From positions 2,108,001 through 2,172,000 of the forward strand of contig NZ_JAGIOB010000001.1 of assembly GCF_017876495.1 (NCBI RefSeq): a stretch of 64,000 nucleotides of DNA, written 5' to 3'. Source of the DNA: Microlunatus capsulatus. GTDB lineage: Bacteria > Actinomycetota > Actinomycetes > Propionibacteriales > Propionibacteriaceae. Positions 23,018 to 31,032 of this stretch are shown one piece after another. Every line of letters begins with the position of its first letter. Positions within the stretch are counted from its first letter, which is position 1. The position numbers were made by a program, and so were the translations under genes. The notes under the pieces were generated by a model. The model ran no database searches and was not told the origin of the DNA. It saw nothing but the letters and a program-made list of their open reading frames with translations.

Positions 23018-23055
23018 CCCCTGCCGGGGCCGCCGACCCATCCTTTCGGCAGGGG
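23018..23055 (-). terminator. hairpin between GAF-ANTAR gene B and the phosphatase gene (possible attenuator)
   Basis: A 9-bp stem CCCCTGCCG/CGGCAGGGG with a 20-nt loop begins directly after the stop codon of the upstream ANTAR gene and ends 46 nt before the phosphatase start. It may terminate or attenuate read-through into the phosphatase gene, which ANTAR antitermination could overcome. Confidence 0.45.
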
Positions 23056-23841
23056 TCACGGTGCCTGCGGGCGGACCCCGCGGCGGTTGACCAGGTCGTC
23101 GGCGATGTCGCGCAGCTTGCGGTTCTGCTGCTGCGACGCCCGCGTGAGCAGGCCGAACGCCTGCTCGGCGGTGCAGTGGCGGGTGGCCATCAGGATGCCC
23201 TTGGCCTGCTCGATGGCGGCGCGGGTCTTCATCGCCTCCTGCACGTGCCGGGCCTCCTCGAGGGCGTCGTGGTGCAGGACCGCGTTCGCGACGACCACCG
23301 CAGCGTGGCGGGCGAAGGTCTGCGCCAGCTCCACCGACGCGGTGCTGAGCGGCTGGGGGCTCGAGACGTACATGTTCAACGCGCCGACCGTGCGCTGGTG
23401 GGTCGGCAACCCGACCGCCAGCACCTGGGTGATGTGGTGCTGGGCCGCCATCCGGCTGAACTGGGGGTAGGTGCTGTGCGGGTCCGCGGTGTCGACGAGG
23501 ATCGTGCCGCCCACCAGCGCCGCGTCCAGGCACGGCCCGGACCCGAGCTCGTACTGCCGCTCGTCGAGCTGCGCCGCCAGAGAGCCGGCGAACGCCGCCG
23601 TGGTCGCGTGACCGTCCTGCACCAGGGTCACCGACACCAACGTCAGCTCTGGCAGCACACTCCGCGCCAGGTGCGCCACACGCCCCAGCACCCGGCCGAG
23701 GGACTGCCCGTCCCGGGTGAACAGGATCCGGTCCAGCTCGGCGAACACCCCCGTCGGCGCCACCGACGCCCCAGGGGCCGGACCCGGTGTGACCACCGCG
23801 GCCTCGGGCACCGGAGGACCGCCAGCTGCTGCGTCGTTCAT
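23056..23841 (-). CDS. GAF-ANTAR RNA-binding antiterminator (paralogue B)
   Basis: The 261-residue protein has a GAF domain (about 40-190; SGPCLDAALVGGTILVDTADP) and a C-terminal ANTAR domain (about 197-255; VQEAMKTRAAIEQAKGILMATRHCTAEQAFGLLTRASQ). ATG 23841 has GGAGA about 6 nt upstream. It is the first gene of a minus-strand series that continues with the multidomain phosphatase. Its structured leader (23900-23978) and promoter closely resemble those of paralogue A, so leader and gene duplicated together or the leader is under selection. Confidence 0.92.
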   Translation of the reverse strand: MNDAAAGGPPVPEAAVVTPGPAPGASVAPTGVFAELDRILFTRDGQSLGRVLGRVAHLARSVLPELTLVSVTLVQDGHATTAAFAGSLAAQLDERQYELGSGPCLDAALVGGTILVDTADPHSTYPQFSRMAAQHHITQVLAVGLPTHQRTVGALNMYVSSPQPLSTASVELAQTFARHAAVVVANAVLHHDALEEARHVQEAMKTRAAIEQAKGILMATRHCTAEQAFGLLTRASQQQNRKLRDIADDLVNRRGVRPQAP

Positions 23842-23899
23842 CGTCGTCTCCACGAGGTCGCCGCGGTGCAGCACCCGGTGAGGACGACGCCTGAGTGCT

Positions 23900-23978
23900 T
23901 CTGCGTGAGCCGCTGCTCGACCCAAGGCCAGCCCGAAGTCGTGGCGCCGGTTGCGTCGCCCCGCCGGGCGACCGCAGA
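23900..23978 (-). promoter_or_regulatory. structured 5' leader RNA of GAF-ANTAR gene B
   Basis: The second copy of the ANTAR leader has a closing stem TCTGCG/CGCAGA (23973-23978 with 23900-23905). Its first hairpin is GTCGCCC-ggcg-GGGCGAC (23955-23972), where a U-A pair of copy A is replaced by C-G. The second hairpin keeps 5 bp with one bulged A. The third, GAGC-agcg-GCTC, is identical to copy A. Confidence 0.6.
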
Positions 23979-23983
23979 CCCGC

Positions 23984-24014
23984 AGCGTAGGAGGTGGACC
24001 GCGTCCTCCGCCAA
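23984..24014 (-). promoter_or_regulatory. promoter of GAF-ANTAR gene B
   Basis: On the minus strand TTGGCG (24009-24014) and TACGCT (23984-23989) are 19 bp apart, as in copy A. Transcription would start within a few bases of the leader's closing stem. Confidence 0.5.
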
Positions 24015-24108
24015 CCCTGCAGCCGCTCGCGGAGGTCAGGGCGGTCGGGATCCTGACGATGTGCGGGGGCACCGAGGACACTCAGGGGTCCTGACCAGGG
24101 GCGCTGCG

Positions 24109-24182
24109 TGGAGCGGACGACGGGAATCGAACCCGCATTCTCAGCTTGGGAAGCTGATGTACTGCCATTGTACGACATCCGC
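24109..24182 (-). tRNA. tRNA-Gly (anticodon CCC)
   Basis: A complete cloverleaf is readable on the minus strand: acceptor stem GCGGATG/CGTCCGC with one G-T pair, anticodon loop TTCCCAA (CCC at 24148-24150), T-loop GGTTCGAATCC, discriminator T, and an encoded CCA end (24109-24111). No integrase or att-like repeat is next to it. Confidence 0.95.
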
Positions 24183-24312
24183 GTGCGGCGAACCGCGACG
24201 ACAACTGTAGCCCATGACGGGCACCGGACCCGCCGCGACGAGCGCTCAGGGTGTACCCCGAGATGTCCTGGGCGGCCCCCCGGGAGGTCTCGCCAGGGCC
24301 TCGTCGACGTCC

Positions 24313-24318
24313 TAGCGT
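24313..24318 (+). promoter_or_regulatory. minus-10 box of a leaderless promoter (DUF1707 gene)
   Basis: TAGCGT ends 7 nt before the ATG at 24326; no Shine-Dalgarno sequence is present. Confidence 0.5.
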
Positions 24319-24325
24319 GACGCCC

Positions 24326-25015
24326 ATGACCGAGCAGTCGCTGGAACCCACCCACGTCGGACCCGTGGCGGGAGGGCACCTGCGGGCGTCCGACGCCGAC
24401 CGCGACCAGGTGGCGGAGGTGGTGAGCACGGCGTTCGCCGAGGGTCGGCTGAGCCGTGAGGAGCACGACGAGCGTCTCGACGCCCTGCTGGCGGCCAAGA
24501 CGTTCGACGACCTCGTCGGCCTGACCCGCGACCTCGTCGTCGTCGGCACCCCCGCCCCGGCCGCCCCGCCGGCCGAGCAGCGGACCTACGCCGTCGAGCA
24601 CGGCACCCCGAGCGGGGAGGTCGACCGGATGATGGCGGTCTTCGGGGGCGCCGACCGCCGGGGGACGTGGCGGATCCGCAGCCGCACCCAGGTCTACGCC
24701 GTGTTCGGCGGGGTGAACCTGGACCTGAGGGAGGCGGTCTTCGAGAGCCAAGTGGTCGAGATCACCGGGTTCTGGTGCTTCGGCGGGCTGGACATCAAGG
24801 TGCCGGCCGGCGTCGAGGTCCGCGACCAGACCTCGGGCGTCTTCGGCGGCACCGACGTCCGCGACCTGGGCGAGCCGCAGCCCGGCGCCCCCGTCATCGT
24901 GCTCAAGGGCGTGTCCCTGTTCGGCGGGGTGTCGGTCAAGGGCCCCAAGCCGGAGCGCAAGAAGGTGTTCGGGCGCAAGCACCAGGGGTGCGGCGGGGGC
25001 TCGCACGCGCACTGA
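24326..25015 (+). CDS. DUF1707 (SHOCT-like) domain protein with LiaF-like C-terminal part
   Basis: The 229-residue cytoplasmic protein begins with a DUF1707 domain (about 18-70: LRASDADRDQVAEVVSTAFAEGRLSREEHDERLDALLAAKT). A beta-helical C-terminal region follows with repeated VFGG/CFGG motifs, as in the LiaF/YvqF C-terminal domain that modulates envelope-stress signalling. The end is basic and Gly/His rich. The start is fixed by the promoter box 7 nt upstream. Longer upstream frames are less likely. The exact role is unknown. Confidence 0.8.
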   Translation: MTEQSLEPTHVGPVAGGHLRASDADRDQVAEVVSTAFAEGRLSREEHDERLDALLAAKTFDDLVGLTRDLVVVGTPAPAAPPAEQRTYAVEHGTPSGEVDRMMAVFGGADRRGTWRIRSRTQVYAVFGGVNLDLREAVFESQVVEITGFWCFGGLDIKVPAGVEVRDQTSGVFGGTDVRDLGEPQPGAPVIVLKGVSLFGGVSVKGPKPERKKVFGRKHQGCGGGSHAH

Positions 25016-25073
25016 CCGGGCCCCGACCGCGGTCCCGGTCGGCGACCGCGGTCCCGCGTAGCCTGTGGACGTC

Positions 25074-25565
25074 ATGGACGATCTCTTCGCACCGCCCGGC
25101 CACGCGTGGCAGCGGCTCTCGCCGGCCTACCGGAACCTCCGACGGCTGACGACGGCCCTGGTCGCCCCGCTGGTGCTCTCGGTGCCCGCGCTGGTCCTCG
25201 GCCTCGTCTGGGGGCTCTGGTGGATCTCGCTGGCCCTGTGGGGGGTCGCCGCCGTCATCGTCGCGCTCCGCTGGAGCCTGATCGAGCGCACCTGGCGGTC
25301 CTGGGGCTACGTCGAGCGCGAGGACGACCTCTACATCACCCACGGCGTGGTCTTCCGCAGCCTGGTCGCCGTCCCCTACGGGCGGATGCAGCTGGTCGAG
25401 GTGGCCTCCGGCCCGCTCGAGCGCGCGTTCGGCCTGGCCACCGTCTCGCTGAAGACGGCGAGCCCGGAGACCAACGCCACCATCCCGGGCCTGCCGCCCG
25501 AGGAGGCCGCGCGGCTGCGCGACCGGCTCACCGAGCTGGGCGAGGCGCACGCCTCGGGGCTGTGA
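25074..25565 (+). CDS. PH-domain membrane protein (YdbS-like)
   Basis: The 163-residue protein has two adjacent transmembrane helices (about 25-65) and a bacterial PH domain (bPH2, about 75-150: EREDDLYITHGVVFRSLVAVPYGRMQLVEVASGPLERAFGLATV). YdbS/YdbT pairs are membrane proteins of uncertain function. Its stop overlaps the GTG start of the next gene (GTGA at 25562-25565), giving the usual YdbS-YdbT order. ATG 25074 is preferred over GTG 25065 because a TAGCCT box (25059-25064) lies immediately upstream. Confidence 0.85.
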   Translation: MDDLFAPPGHAWQRLSPAYRNLRRLTTALVAPLVLSVPALVLGLVWGLWWISLALWGVAAVIVALRWSLIERTWRSWGYVEREDDLYITHGVVFRSLVAVPYGRMQLVEVASGPLERAFGLATVSLKTASPETNATIPGLPPEEAARLRDRLTELGEAHASGL

Positions 25566-27955
25566 GCACCCCCGCCGCACCGGGCCCGCCGCCCGGCCCG
25601 GTCCCCACCGACGTCGACCCCGGCTCCCCCGCCGCCGCCCCCGTCGTGCCGGGCGCCCCGGTGGTCAAGCAGACCGAGCGCCCCCACCCCCTGACCCCCT
25701 TCATCCGCGGCTGGATCGTGCTGGTGGCCATCGCCGTGACCTGGTCGCGCGAGCTGGTGCCGGACGGCAGCGGTGACGGCTTCGACGCCTCCGACCTCGG
25801 CCTGCTGCTGCCGGTCGTCGGCGGGGTCGTCCTGCTCGCCGGGCTCGTCGGGTTCGTCAGCTGGTACTTCACCCGCTTCGTCATCGACGACGAGCTCCGG
25901 CTGGAGACGGGTGCGGTGTTCAAGAGCTCCAAGCGCGTGCCGTTCGAGCGGCTGCAGTCGGTGGACATCATCCAGCCGCTCGCCGCCCGGATCTTCGGGC
26001 TGGCCGAGCTGCGGATCGAGGTCGGGGCCGGCGACAGCACCCTGCGGCTGCGCTACCTCGGCCGCGCCAAGGCCGCGCAGCTGCGCGAGTACCTGCTGGT
26101 GCGCGCCCACGGCCGCCGCGGGCGCCCCGACGACCCGTCGCTGGCCCTGCCCGCCAGCGCCTTCACCGACCGCGGCGCCGAGGACCGGCCGCTGGTGACC
26201 GTCAGCCCGCAGCGGCTGGTGCTGAGCTTCCTGGCCTCGACCGAGTGGCTGGTCACGGCCGGCATCACGGTCGCCGTGCTCGTCGTCACCGGCCTGTTCG
26301 ACGTCACGGCCTACGCGCTGCCCGGGCTCATCCCGCTGCTGGTGGGCACCGTCTCCGTCGTCGGGCGCCGGGTGTTCGCCATGTTCAACTTCACGCTCTC
26401 GGAGTCCCCGCGCGGCCTGCGCGTCACCCGCGGGCTGACCAACCTGACGAGCCAGTCGGTGCCGGTCGACCGCATCCAGGGCGTGCGGACCAGCCAGCCG
26501 CTGCTGTGGCGGCCGTTCGGCTGGTACCGGGTCGACGTCGACATCGTCGGCTACGCGAGCTCGGACGGGGAGAACAACGAGTCGGCCGCGACCAGCGTGC
26601 TGCTGCCCGTGGCCACCCGCGCCGAGGTCGAGCGGGCGCTGGACCGGGTGCTGCCCGGGGTCTCCCTCGACGCCGTCGCGCTGCACCCCTCCCCCCGCCG
26701 GGCCCGCTGGGTGGCCTGGTTCGACTTCTGGACGCTGCGGTACGGCTGGGACGAGCGCGTGCTCGTCACCCGGCACGGCTGGCTGACGACGGTCGAGGAC
26801 GTCCTGCCGCACGGCAAGACGCAGTCGGTGCGCATCGAGCAGGGCCCGCTCCAGCGGCGGCTCCGGCTGGCCGACGTGCACTGCGACACCCCGCGGGGAC
26901 CGGTCGACGTCGTCGCCCGGCAGCTGGACGTCGCCGTCGCCCGCGAGCTGGCCCTGAGCCAGCTCGACCGGGCGCGGACCGCCCGCGCCGACGACCGCGA
27001 GCGCCAGGCCCGGCTGGCGGCCGGCCCGGACGAGCGCGAGGGCGAGGCGGAGGTGCTGACGGCGTTCGGCACCACCCGCGACCAGCTGCTCGGCGCCGGC
27101 TCGGAGTCCGAGGTCTTCGCCCTGGACGAGGAGCGCGTGCTGCGGCTGTACCGGGGCCGGCACGAGGCCCCGCAGCAGACCGCCGCGCAGCTGGAGTTGC
27201 TCTACCGCCACTGGGCGGGGGTCGACGTCGGCCTGGAGGTCCCGCTGACCCTGCAGACCGGCACGCTGGCCGGCCGCACCTGGGCCGTCGACCGGCGGTT
27301 CTCCGGCCGTCAGCTGTCGGGCTGGCTGGCGACGGCGACGCCGGAGGACCGGCGTCCCGCCCTGCTCAGCCTGCTGGACGCGGCCGTCGCGGTCTCCCGG
27401 CTGCCCAGCCCGGTGCCCGGCTGGGCCCGGCTGGTCGGCACGGGAGCGCCGCAGGTGCTCGGCAGCCTGCCGGAGCTGGCGAACACCATGCTCGCCGGGC
27501 CGGTCGCGCGCAGCCGCCCGCGGCTGCAGGCCGACCTGCCGGACGTCGCCGCCGTCTGGGACCGGCTGCAGGCCGACCTGGCCGAGCGCCGGGTCACCCC
27601 CGTGCTGGTGCACGGCGACATCTGCCCGCCCAACGCCTTCGTCAGCCTCGGCCCGGCCGGCCCGGTGGTCACCGGGCTGGGCGACTTCAGCCCGCACACC
27701 GTGCACGGCGACCCCGTGGCCGACCTCGTCGGGGCGACCGCCTTCCTCGAGCTCGAGGCCTACGCCGGCGCGGACGAGGACGCCGCCTGGCTGGCCGGTG
27801 TCGCACTGGAGCGCTTCGGCGCCAGCCCGGTGGCCGACGGCGACCTGACTCGGTGGCTGGGGATGTGGCGGCGCTTCTACGGCTTCTACTTCTCCGACAC
27901 CGCCGACGTCGAGCCGGCGCTCTACGCGTGGTGCCTGCGCCAGCTCCGCGGCTGA
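25562..27955 (+). CDS. YdbT-like PH-domain membrane protein fused to an APH-fold kinase domain
   Basis: This continuous 797-residue frame joins two protein families. Residues about 45-480 are a YdbT-type membrane protein with repeated bPH2 domains (FVIDDELRLETGAVFKSSKRVPFERLQSVDI; LRVTRGLTNLTSQSVPVDRIQGV; VLVTRHGWLTTVEDVLPHGKTQSVRI) and paired helices. A charged linker (about 480-497) leads to an aminoglycoside-phosphotransferase-like kinase domain (about 498-797). The catalytic loop is complete (H684-G-D686 in HGDICPPNAF). A metal-binding Asp is present at 708 in GLGDFSPHTVHGDP. There is no stop, frameshift or internal start at the junction. The kinase substrate is unknown. Confidence 0.85.
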   Translation: MSTPAAPGPPPGPVPTDVDPGSPAAAPVVPGAPVVKQTERPHPLTPFIRGWIVLVAIAVTWSRELVPDGSGDGFDASDLGLLLPVVGGVVLLAGLVGFVSWYFTRFVIDDELRLETGAVFKSSKRVPFERLQSVDIIQPLAARIFGLAELRIEVGAGDSTLRLRYLGRAKAAQLREYLLVRAHGRRGRPDDPSLALPASAFTDRGAEDRPLVTVSPQRLVLSFLASTEWLVTAGITVAVLVVTGLFDVTAYALPGLIPLLVGTVSVVGRRVFAMFNFTLSESPRGLRVTRGLTNLTSQSVPVDRIQGVRTSQPLLWRPFGWYRVDVDIVGYASSDGENNESAATSVLLPVATRAEVERALDRVLPGVSLDAVALHPSPRRARWVAWFDFWTLRYGWDERVLVTRHGWLTTVEDVLPHGKTQSVRIEQGPLQRRLRLADVHCDTPRGPVDVVARQLDVAVARELALSQLDRARTARADDRERQARLAAGPDEREGEAEVLTAFGTTRDQLLGAGSESEVFALDEERVLRLYRGRHEAPQQTAAQLELLYRHWAGVDVGLEVPLTLQTGTLAGRTWAVDRRFSGRQLSGWLATATPEDRRPALLSLLDAAVAVSRLPSPVPGWARLVGTGAPQVLGSLPELANTMLAGPVARSRPRLQADLPDVAAVWDRLQADLAERRVTPVLVHGDICPPNAFVSLGPAGPVVTGLGDFSPHTVHGDPVADLVGATAFLELEAYAGADEDAAWLAGVALERFGASPVADGDLTRWLGMWRRFYGFYFSDTADVEPALYAWCLRQLRG

Positions 27956-27961
27956 GCGGGC

Positions 27962-28405
27962 CTAGCGCTCCCGCGCCCAGGCCTCGAGGCGGTCCAGGGA
28001 GCGCTCGATCGAGCGCTGGTTGCGCCGCTGCGCGCCGATCAGGAGCAGCAGCAGCGGGACCCGGGACGTCGACGCGTCGAACTCCTCGATGACCAGGGTG
28101 GACGTCTCGTCCACCGGCACCAGCAGCCAGCGCCAGACGTGGCCCCCGGCGTGCCGCCAGGCGATCCGCCGGCCCTCCTCGAACTCGACGACCTCGTTGA
28201 GGATCTTGTAGCGCAGCCCCCAGTGCATCCGCATCCCGAAGCGGGCACCCGGGGAGAGCCGCTCGGGGGTGCGCTCCTGCACGTCGGTGACCGTCCCGGA
28301 GCCGTCGACGACCGGGTGGCGGGCCGGGGTGGCCAGCAGCTCGAAGACCTCCGCCGCCGGGGCGGGGACGACGCGGCGGTCCGAGGCGTTGCGGGAGACG
28401 GGCAC
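27962..28405 (-). CDS. SRPBCC-family (polyketide cyclase/dehydrase-like) protein
   Basis: The 147-residue START-like protein has the family's ligand-cavity pattern ([46 protein letters not shown]). Such proteins bind hydrophobic ligands; none can be named. I chose GTG 28405 because CACACT, a weak minus-10 box, ends 6 nt upstream; GTG 28429 is an alternative. It is convergent with the PH-kinase gene. Confidence 0.7.
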   Translation of the reverse strand: MPVSRNASDRRVVPAPAAEVFELLATPARHPVVDGSGTVTDVQERTPERLSPGARFGMRMHWGLRYKILNEVVEFEEGRRIAWRHAGGHVWRWLLVPVDETSTLVIEEFDASTSRVPLLLLLIGAQRRNQRSIERSLDRLEAWARER

Positions 28406-28454
28406 GCGGCCAGTGTGGCAGTCGGGCACCTCCCGCCGCGCCGGTCGATGTCGC

Positions 28455-28460
28455 TAGGCT
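28455..28460 (+). promoter_or_regulatory. minus-10 box of a leaderless promoter (ppgK)
   Basis: TAGGCT ends 7 nt before the ppgK ATG at 28468. Confidence 0.5.
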
Positions 28461-28467
28461 CCCCTCC

Positions 28468-29262
28468 ATGACCGACCAACCCGTGCACAGCGCTCCCGTC
28501 CTCGGCATCGACATCGGCGGCAGCGGGATCAAGGGGGCCCCGGTCGACCTGACCACCGGGGAGCTGGCGCAGAAGCGGCTGCGCATCCCGACGCCCGAGA
28601 AGTCGACGCCCAAGAACGTGGCGAAGGTCGTCGGCGAGATCGTCGAGCACTTCGCCGACGTCATCGGCCCCGACGGCCCCATCGGCGTCACCATCCCCGC
28701 GGTGGTCACCCACGGCCAGACCCGGTCGGCCGCGAACATCGACAAGTCCTGGATCGACGCCGAGGCCGAGAAGATCTTCGAGGACCACCTCGGCCGCGAC
28801 ATCTACCTCGTCAACGACGCCGACGCCGCCGGTGTGGCCGAGGTGCACTACGGCGCGGCCAAGGACCACCCCGGCCTGGTGCTGCTCACCACGCTGGGCA
28901 CCGGCATCGGCTCCGCCCTGGTCTACCGCGGCGTGCTGATCCCCAACACCGAGTTCGGCCACCTGGAGATCGACGGCCACGACGCCGAGTCGCGGGCCGC
29001 GTCCAGCGTCAAGGACAAGGAGGGCCTCTCCTACTCGGAGTGGGCCAAGCGGCTGCAGCGCTACTACGAGCGCGTCGAGGCCCTGATGTGGCCCGACCTC
29101 ATCGTCATCGGCGGCGGCGTCAGCAAGGACGCGGACAAGTTCCTGTCCAAGATCGACGTGCACGCCGAGATCGTGCCGGCGAAGCTGCTCAACACCGCCG
29201 GCATCGTCGGCGCCGCCTGGCTCGCCGCCGACCGGCGTGCGCACCCGGACCTGCTGAAGTAG
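28468..29262 (+). CDS. ppgK: polyphosphate glucokinase
   Basis: The 264-residue ROK-family enzyme phosphorylates glucose to glucose-6-phosphate using polyphosphate (and usually ATP). The phosphate-binding start [16 protein letters not shown], the second nucleotide motif [14 protein letters not shown], the catalytic Asp in [11 protein letters not shown], and [15 protein letters not shown] are all present. The length matches actinobacterial PpgK. Its product feeds the pgi-encoded step and the pentose phosphate pathway. The gene is monocistronic; a palindrome that could terminate it follows at 29333-29367. Confidence 0.95.
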   Translation: MTDQPVHSAPVLGIDIGGSGIKGAPVDLTTGELAQKRLRIPTPEKSTPKNVAKVVGEIVEHFADVIGPDGPIGVTIPAVVTHGQTRSAANIDKSWIDAEAEKIFEDHLGRDIYLVNDADAAGVAEVHYGAAKDHPGLVLLTTLGTGIGSALVYRGVLIPNTEFGHLEIDGHDAESRAASSVKDKEGLSYSEWAKRLQRYYERVEALMWPDLIVIGGGVSKDADKFLSKIDVHAEIVPAKLLNTAGIVGAAWLAADRRAHPDLLK

Positions 29263-29281
29263 GCCGTCCACCGGCCGCCCC

Positions 29282-29350
29282 CGCGCCCCCGGGCTCGTCG
29301 TCCTCGCGCCCTGGGCTCGTCGTCCTCCGCGCCCTGAGCTCGTCGAAGGG
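29282..29350. repeat. three tandem 23-bp units after ppgK
   Basis: The unit CGCGCCCTGGGCTCGTCGTCC starts at 29282, 29305 and 29328 with small changes (23-bp period). The third unit runs directly into the palindrome at 29333-29367. A 12-bp direct repeat CAGGCAGCGGGG (29364 and 29381) follows. Confidence 0.7.
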
Positions 29351-29367
29351 CCTTCGACGAGCTCAGG
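29333..29367. terminator. 35-bp palindrome between convergent ppgK and argS
   Basis: A perfect 17+1+17 inverted repeat begins CCTGAGCTCGTCGAAGG. Its position between two convergent genes suits a bidirectional terminator. Its sequence resembles dispersed palindromic elements of high-GC actinobacteria. Confidence 0.6.
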
Positions 29368-29394
29368 CAGCGGGGTGAGTCAGGCAGCGGGGCG

Positions 29395-31032
29395 TCACAT
29401 CCGGTCGGGCGCCGCGATCCCGAGCAGGTCGAGGCCGCGGGCCAGCACCTTCTTCGTCGTCGCGCAGAGCGCGAGCCGGGAGGTGCGGACCTCGCCCTCG
29501 GACTTGAGCACCGGGCACTGCTCGTAGAACACCGAGAGCGCCCCGGCCAGCTCGTAGAGGTAGGTGCACAGCTTGTGCGGCTGCAGGTCGCGGGCGACCG
29601 CGGTCACCGTCTCCCCGAAGCGCGACAGCAGCAGGGCCAGCTGCTGCTCGGCCGGCTCCTCGAGCACCGTCACGACCCGCTGCTCGCCCAGCCCGTCGGC
29701 CTCGGCCCGGCGCAGCACCTGCGCCATCCGGGCGTGCGCGTACTGCAGGTACGGGCCGGTGTTGCCGGTCGTCTGCACCATCCGGTCGACGTCGAAGACG
29801 TAGTCCTTGTTGATGCCGGTCGAGAGGTCGGCGTACTTGATCGCGGCCAGGGCGACGGGCGGCGCGGCCCGCTCCTCGGCGGCGTCGAGCAGGTCGGTCA
29901 GCGGGACGGCCGTGCCCTCGCGGGTCTTGAACGGCTTGCCGTCCTGACCCAGCACCATGCCGTAGCCGACGTGCTCGGCCACGACGTCCTCGGGCAGGTA
30001 GCCCGCCTTGCGGCAGACGGCGAAGACCTGCGCGAAGTGGTCGGCCTGCCGGGCGTCGGTGACGTAGACCATCCGGTCGGCGTGCAGGTCGCGCACCCGG
30101 TGCCGGACGGCGGCCAGGTCGGTGGCCGCGTAGCCGAAGCCCCCGTCCCGCTTGCGGACGATCATCGGGGCGTTGAAGCCCTCGACGAAGACGCAGAGCG
30201 CCCCGTCGTCGATGACGGCCGCGCCGGTCGACTCGAGCTCCTCCGCCACCACGGCGAGGTCGTCGTTGTAGGTCGACTCCCCGGCCAGGTCGTCGTCGGT
30301 CAGCAGCACCCCGAGCCGGGCGTAGGCCGCGTTGAAGCCGACCAGCGAGGACTCGATGAGCTGTCGCCAGATGTTGCGGGTCTCGGTGTCGCCGGCCTGC
30401 AGCGCCACCACCCGGTGCCGGGCGGCGGTGGCGAACTCCTCGTCGGTCTTGAAGTGCGTCGAGGCGCGCTGGTACAGCGCCGCCATCGCGGCGAGGTCGA
30501 GGTCGTCGGGGTTGGTGCCCTCGTCGAGGATCTGCTCGACGAGCATCCCGAACTGGGTGCCCCAGTCGCCGATGTGGTTCTGCGGGATCACCCGGTGGCC
30601 GACGGCGGTCAGCACCCGGTGGAAGCAGTCGCCGATGATCGTCGTCCGGAGGTGGCCGACGTGCATCTGCTTGGCCACGTTGGGCGCGGAGTAGTCGATG
30701 ACGACGACCTCCGAGGCCGCGGCGGGCTCGATCCCGGCGCCGGGGTCGGCCAGCTGGTCGGTGACCCAGGCCGCGAGCACCGAGGACCGCAGCCGCAGGT
30801 TCAGGAAGCCCGGGCCGGCGATCTCCACCGGCTCGCACAGGTCGTCCAGGTCCAGCCGCTCGACGATCGACGCCGCCACCTCGCGCGGCGGCCGCCCCTC
30901 GCTCTTGGCCAGGCGGAGCGCGACGTTCGACTGGAAGTGGCCGAACTGGGGCTTGGTGGCCGGCCGCAGCTCCGGGTCGACGCCGGCGACGGCCTCGATC
31001 CGCGAGCTCAGCTGCGAAGGAAGGGAGGACAC
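29395..31032 (-). CDS. argS: arginyl-tRNA synthetase
   Basis: The 545-residue class I synthetase charges tRNA-Arg. It has the N-terminal Arg-tRNA additional domain (about 1-85), the HIGH-type motif HVGHLRTT in DYSAPNVAKQMHVGHLRTTIIGD, the family NHIGDWGTQFG, the KMSKS-equivalent GQDGKPFKTREG, and a DALR anticodon-binding C-terminus ending LLGIAAPDRM. I chose GTG 31032 because the protein then begins SSLPSQLSSRIEAV, matching family length; a GGAAG lies upstream. There is no lysA/hom neighbour, which is the common arrangement elsewhere. Confidence 0.93.
   Translation of the reverse strand: MSSLPSQLSSRIEAVAGVDPELRPATKPQFGHFQSNVALRLAKSEGRPPREVAASIVERLDLDDLCEPVEIAGPGFLNLRLRSSVLAAWVTDQLADPGAGIEPAAASEVVVIDYSAPNVAKQMHVGHLRTTIIGDCFHRVLTAVGHRVIPQNHIGDWGTQFGMLVEQILDEGTNPDDLDLAAMAALYQRASTHFKTDEEFATAARHRVVALQAGDTETRNIWRQLIESSLVGFNAAYARLGVLLTDDDLAGESTYNDDLAVVAEELESTGAAVIDDGALCVFVEGFNAPMIVRKRDGGFGYAATDLAAVRHRVRDLHADRMVYVTDARQADHFAQVFAVCRKAGYLPEDVVAEHVGYGMVLGQDGKPFKTREGTAVPLTDLLDAAEERAAPPVALAAIKYADLSTGINKDYVFDVDRMVQTTGNTGPYLQYAHARMAQVLRRAEADGLGEQRVVTVLEEPAEQQLALLLSRFGETVTAVARDLQPHKLCTYLYELAGALSVFYEQCPVLKSEGEVRTSRLALCATTKKVLARGLDLLGIAAPDRM

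Noticed and set aside
20690-23978. c-di-GMP-I (GEMM-I) riboswitch in the ANTAR leaders, suggested by GACGCAA and GGCCU words
   Set aside because: The GACGCAA bases are partly inside a hairpin stem, the upstream GGCAAACC block is missing, and there is no GAAA tetraloop. The match is superficial.
24109-24182. tRNA-Gly as an integration site for a mobile element
   Set aside because: No integrase, no direct repeat of the tRNA 3' end and no compositional change is seen nearby.
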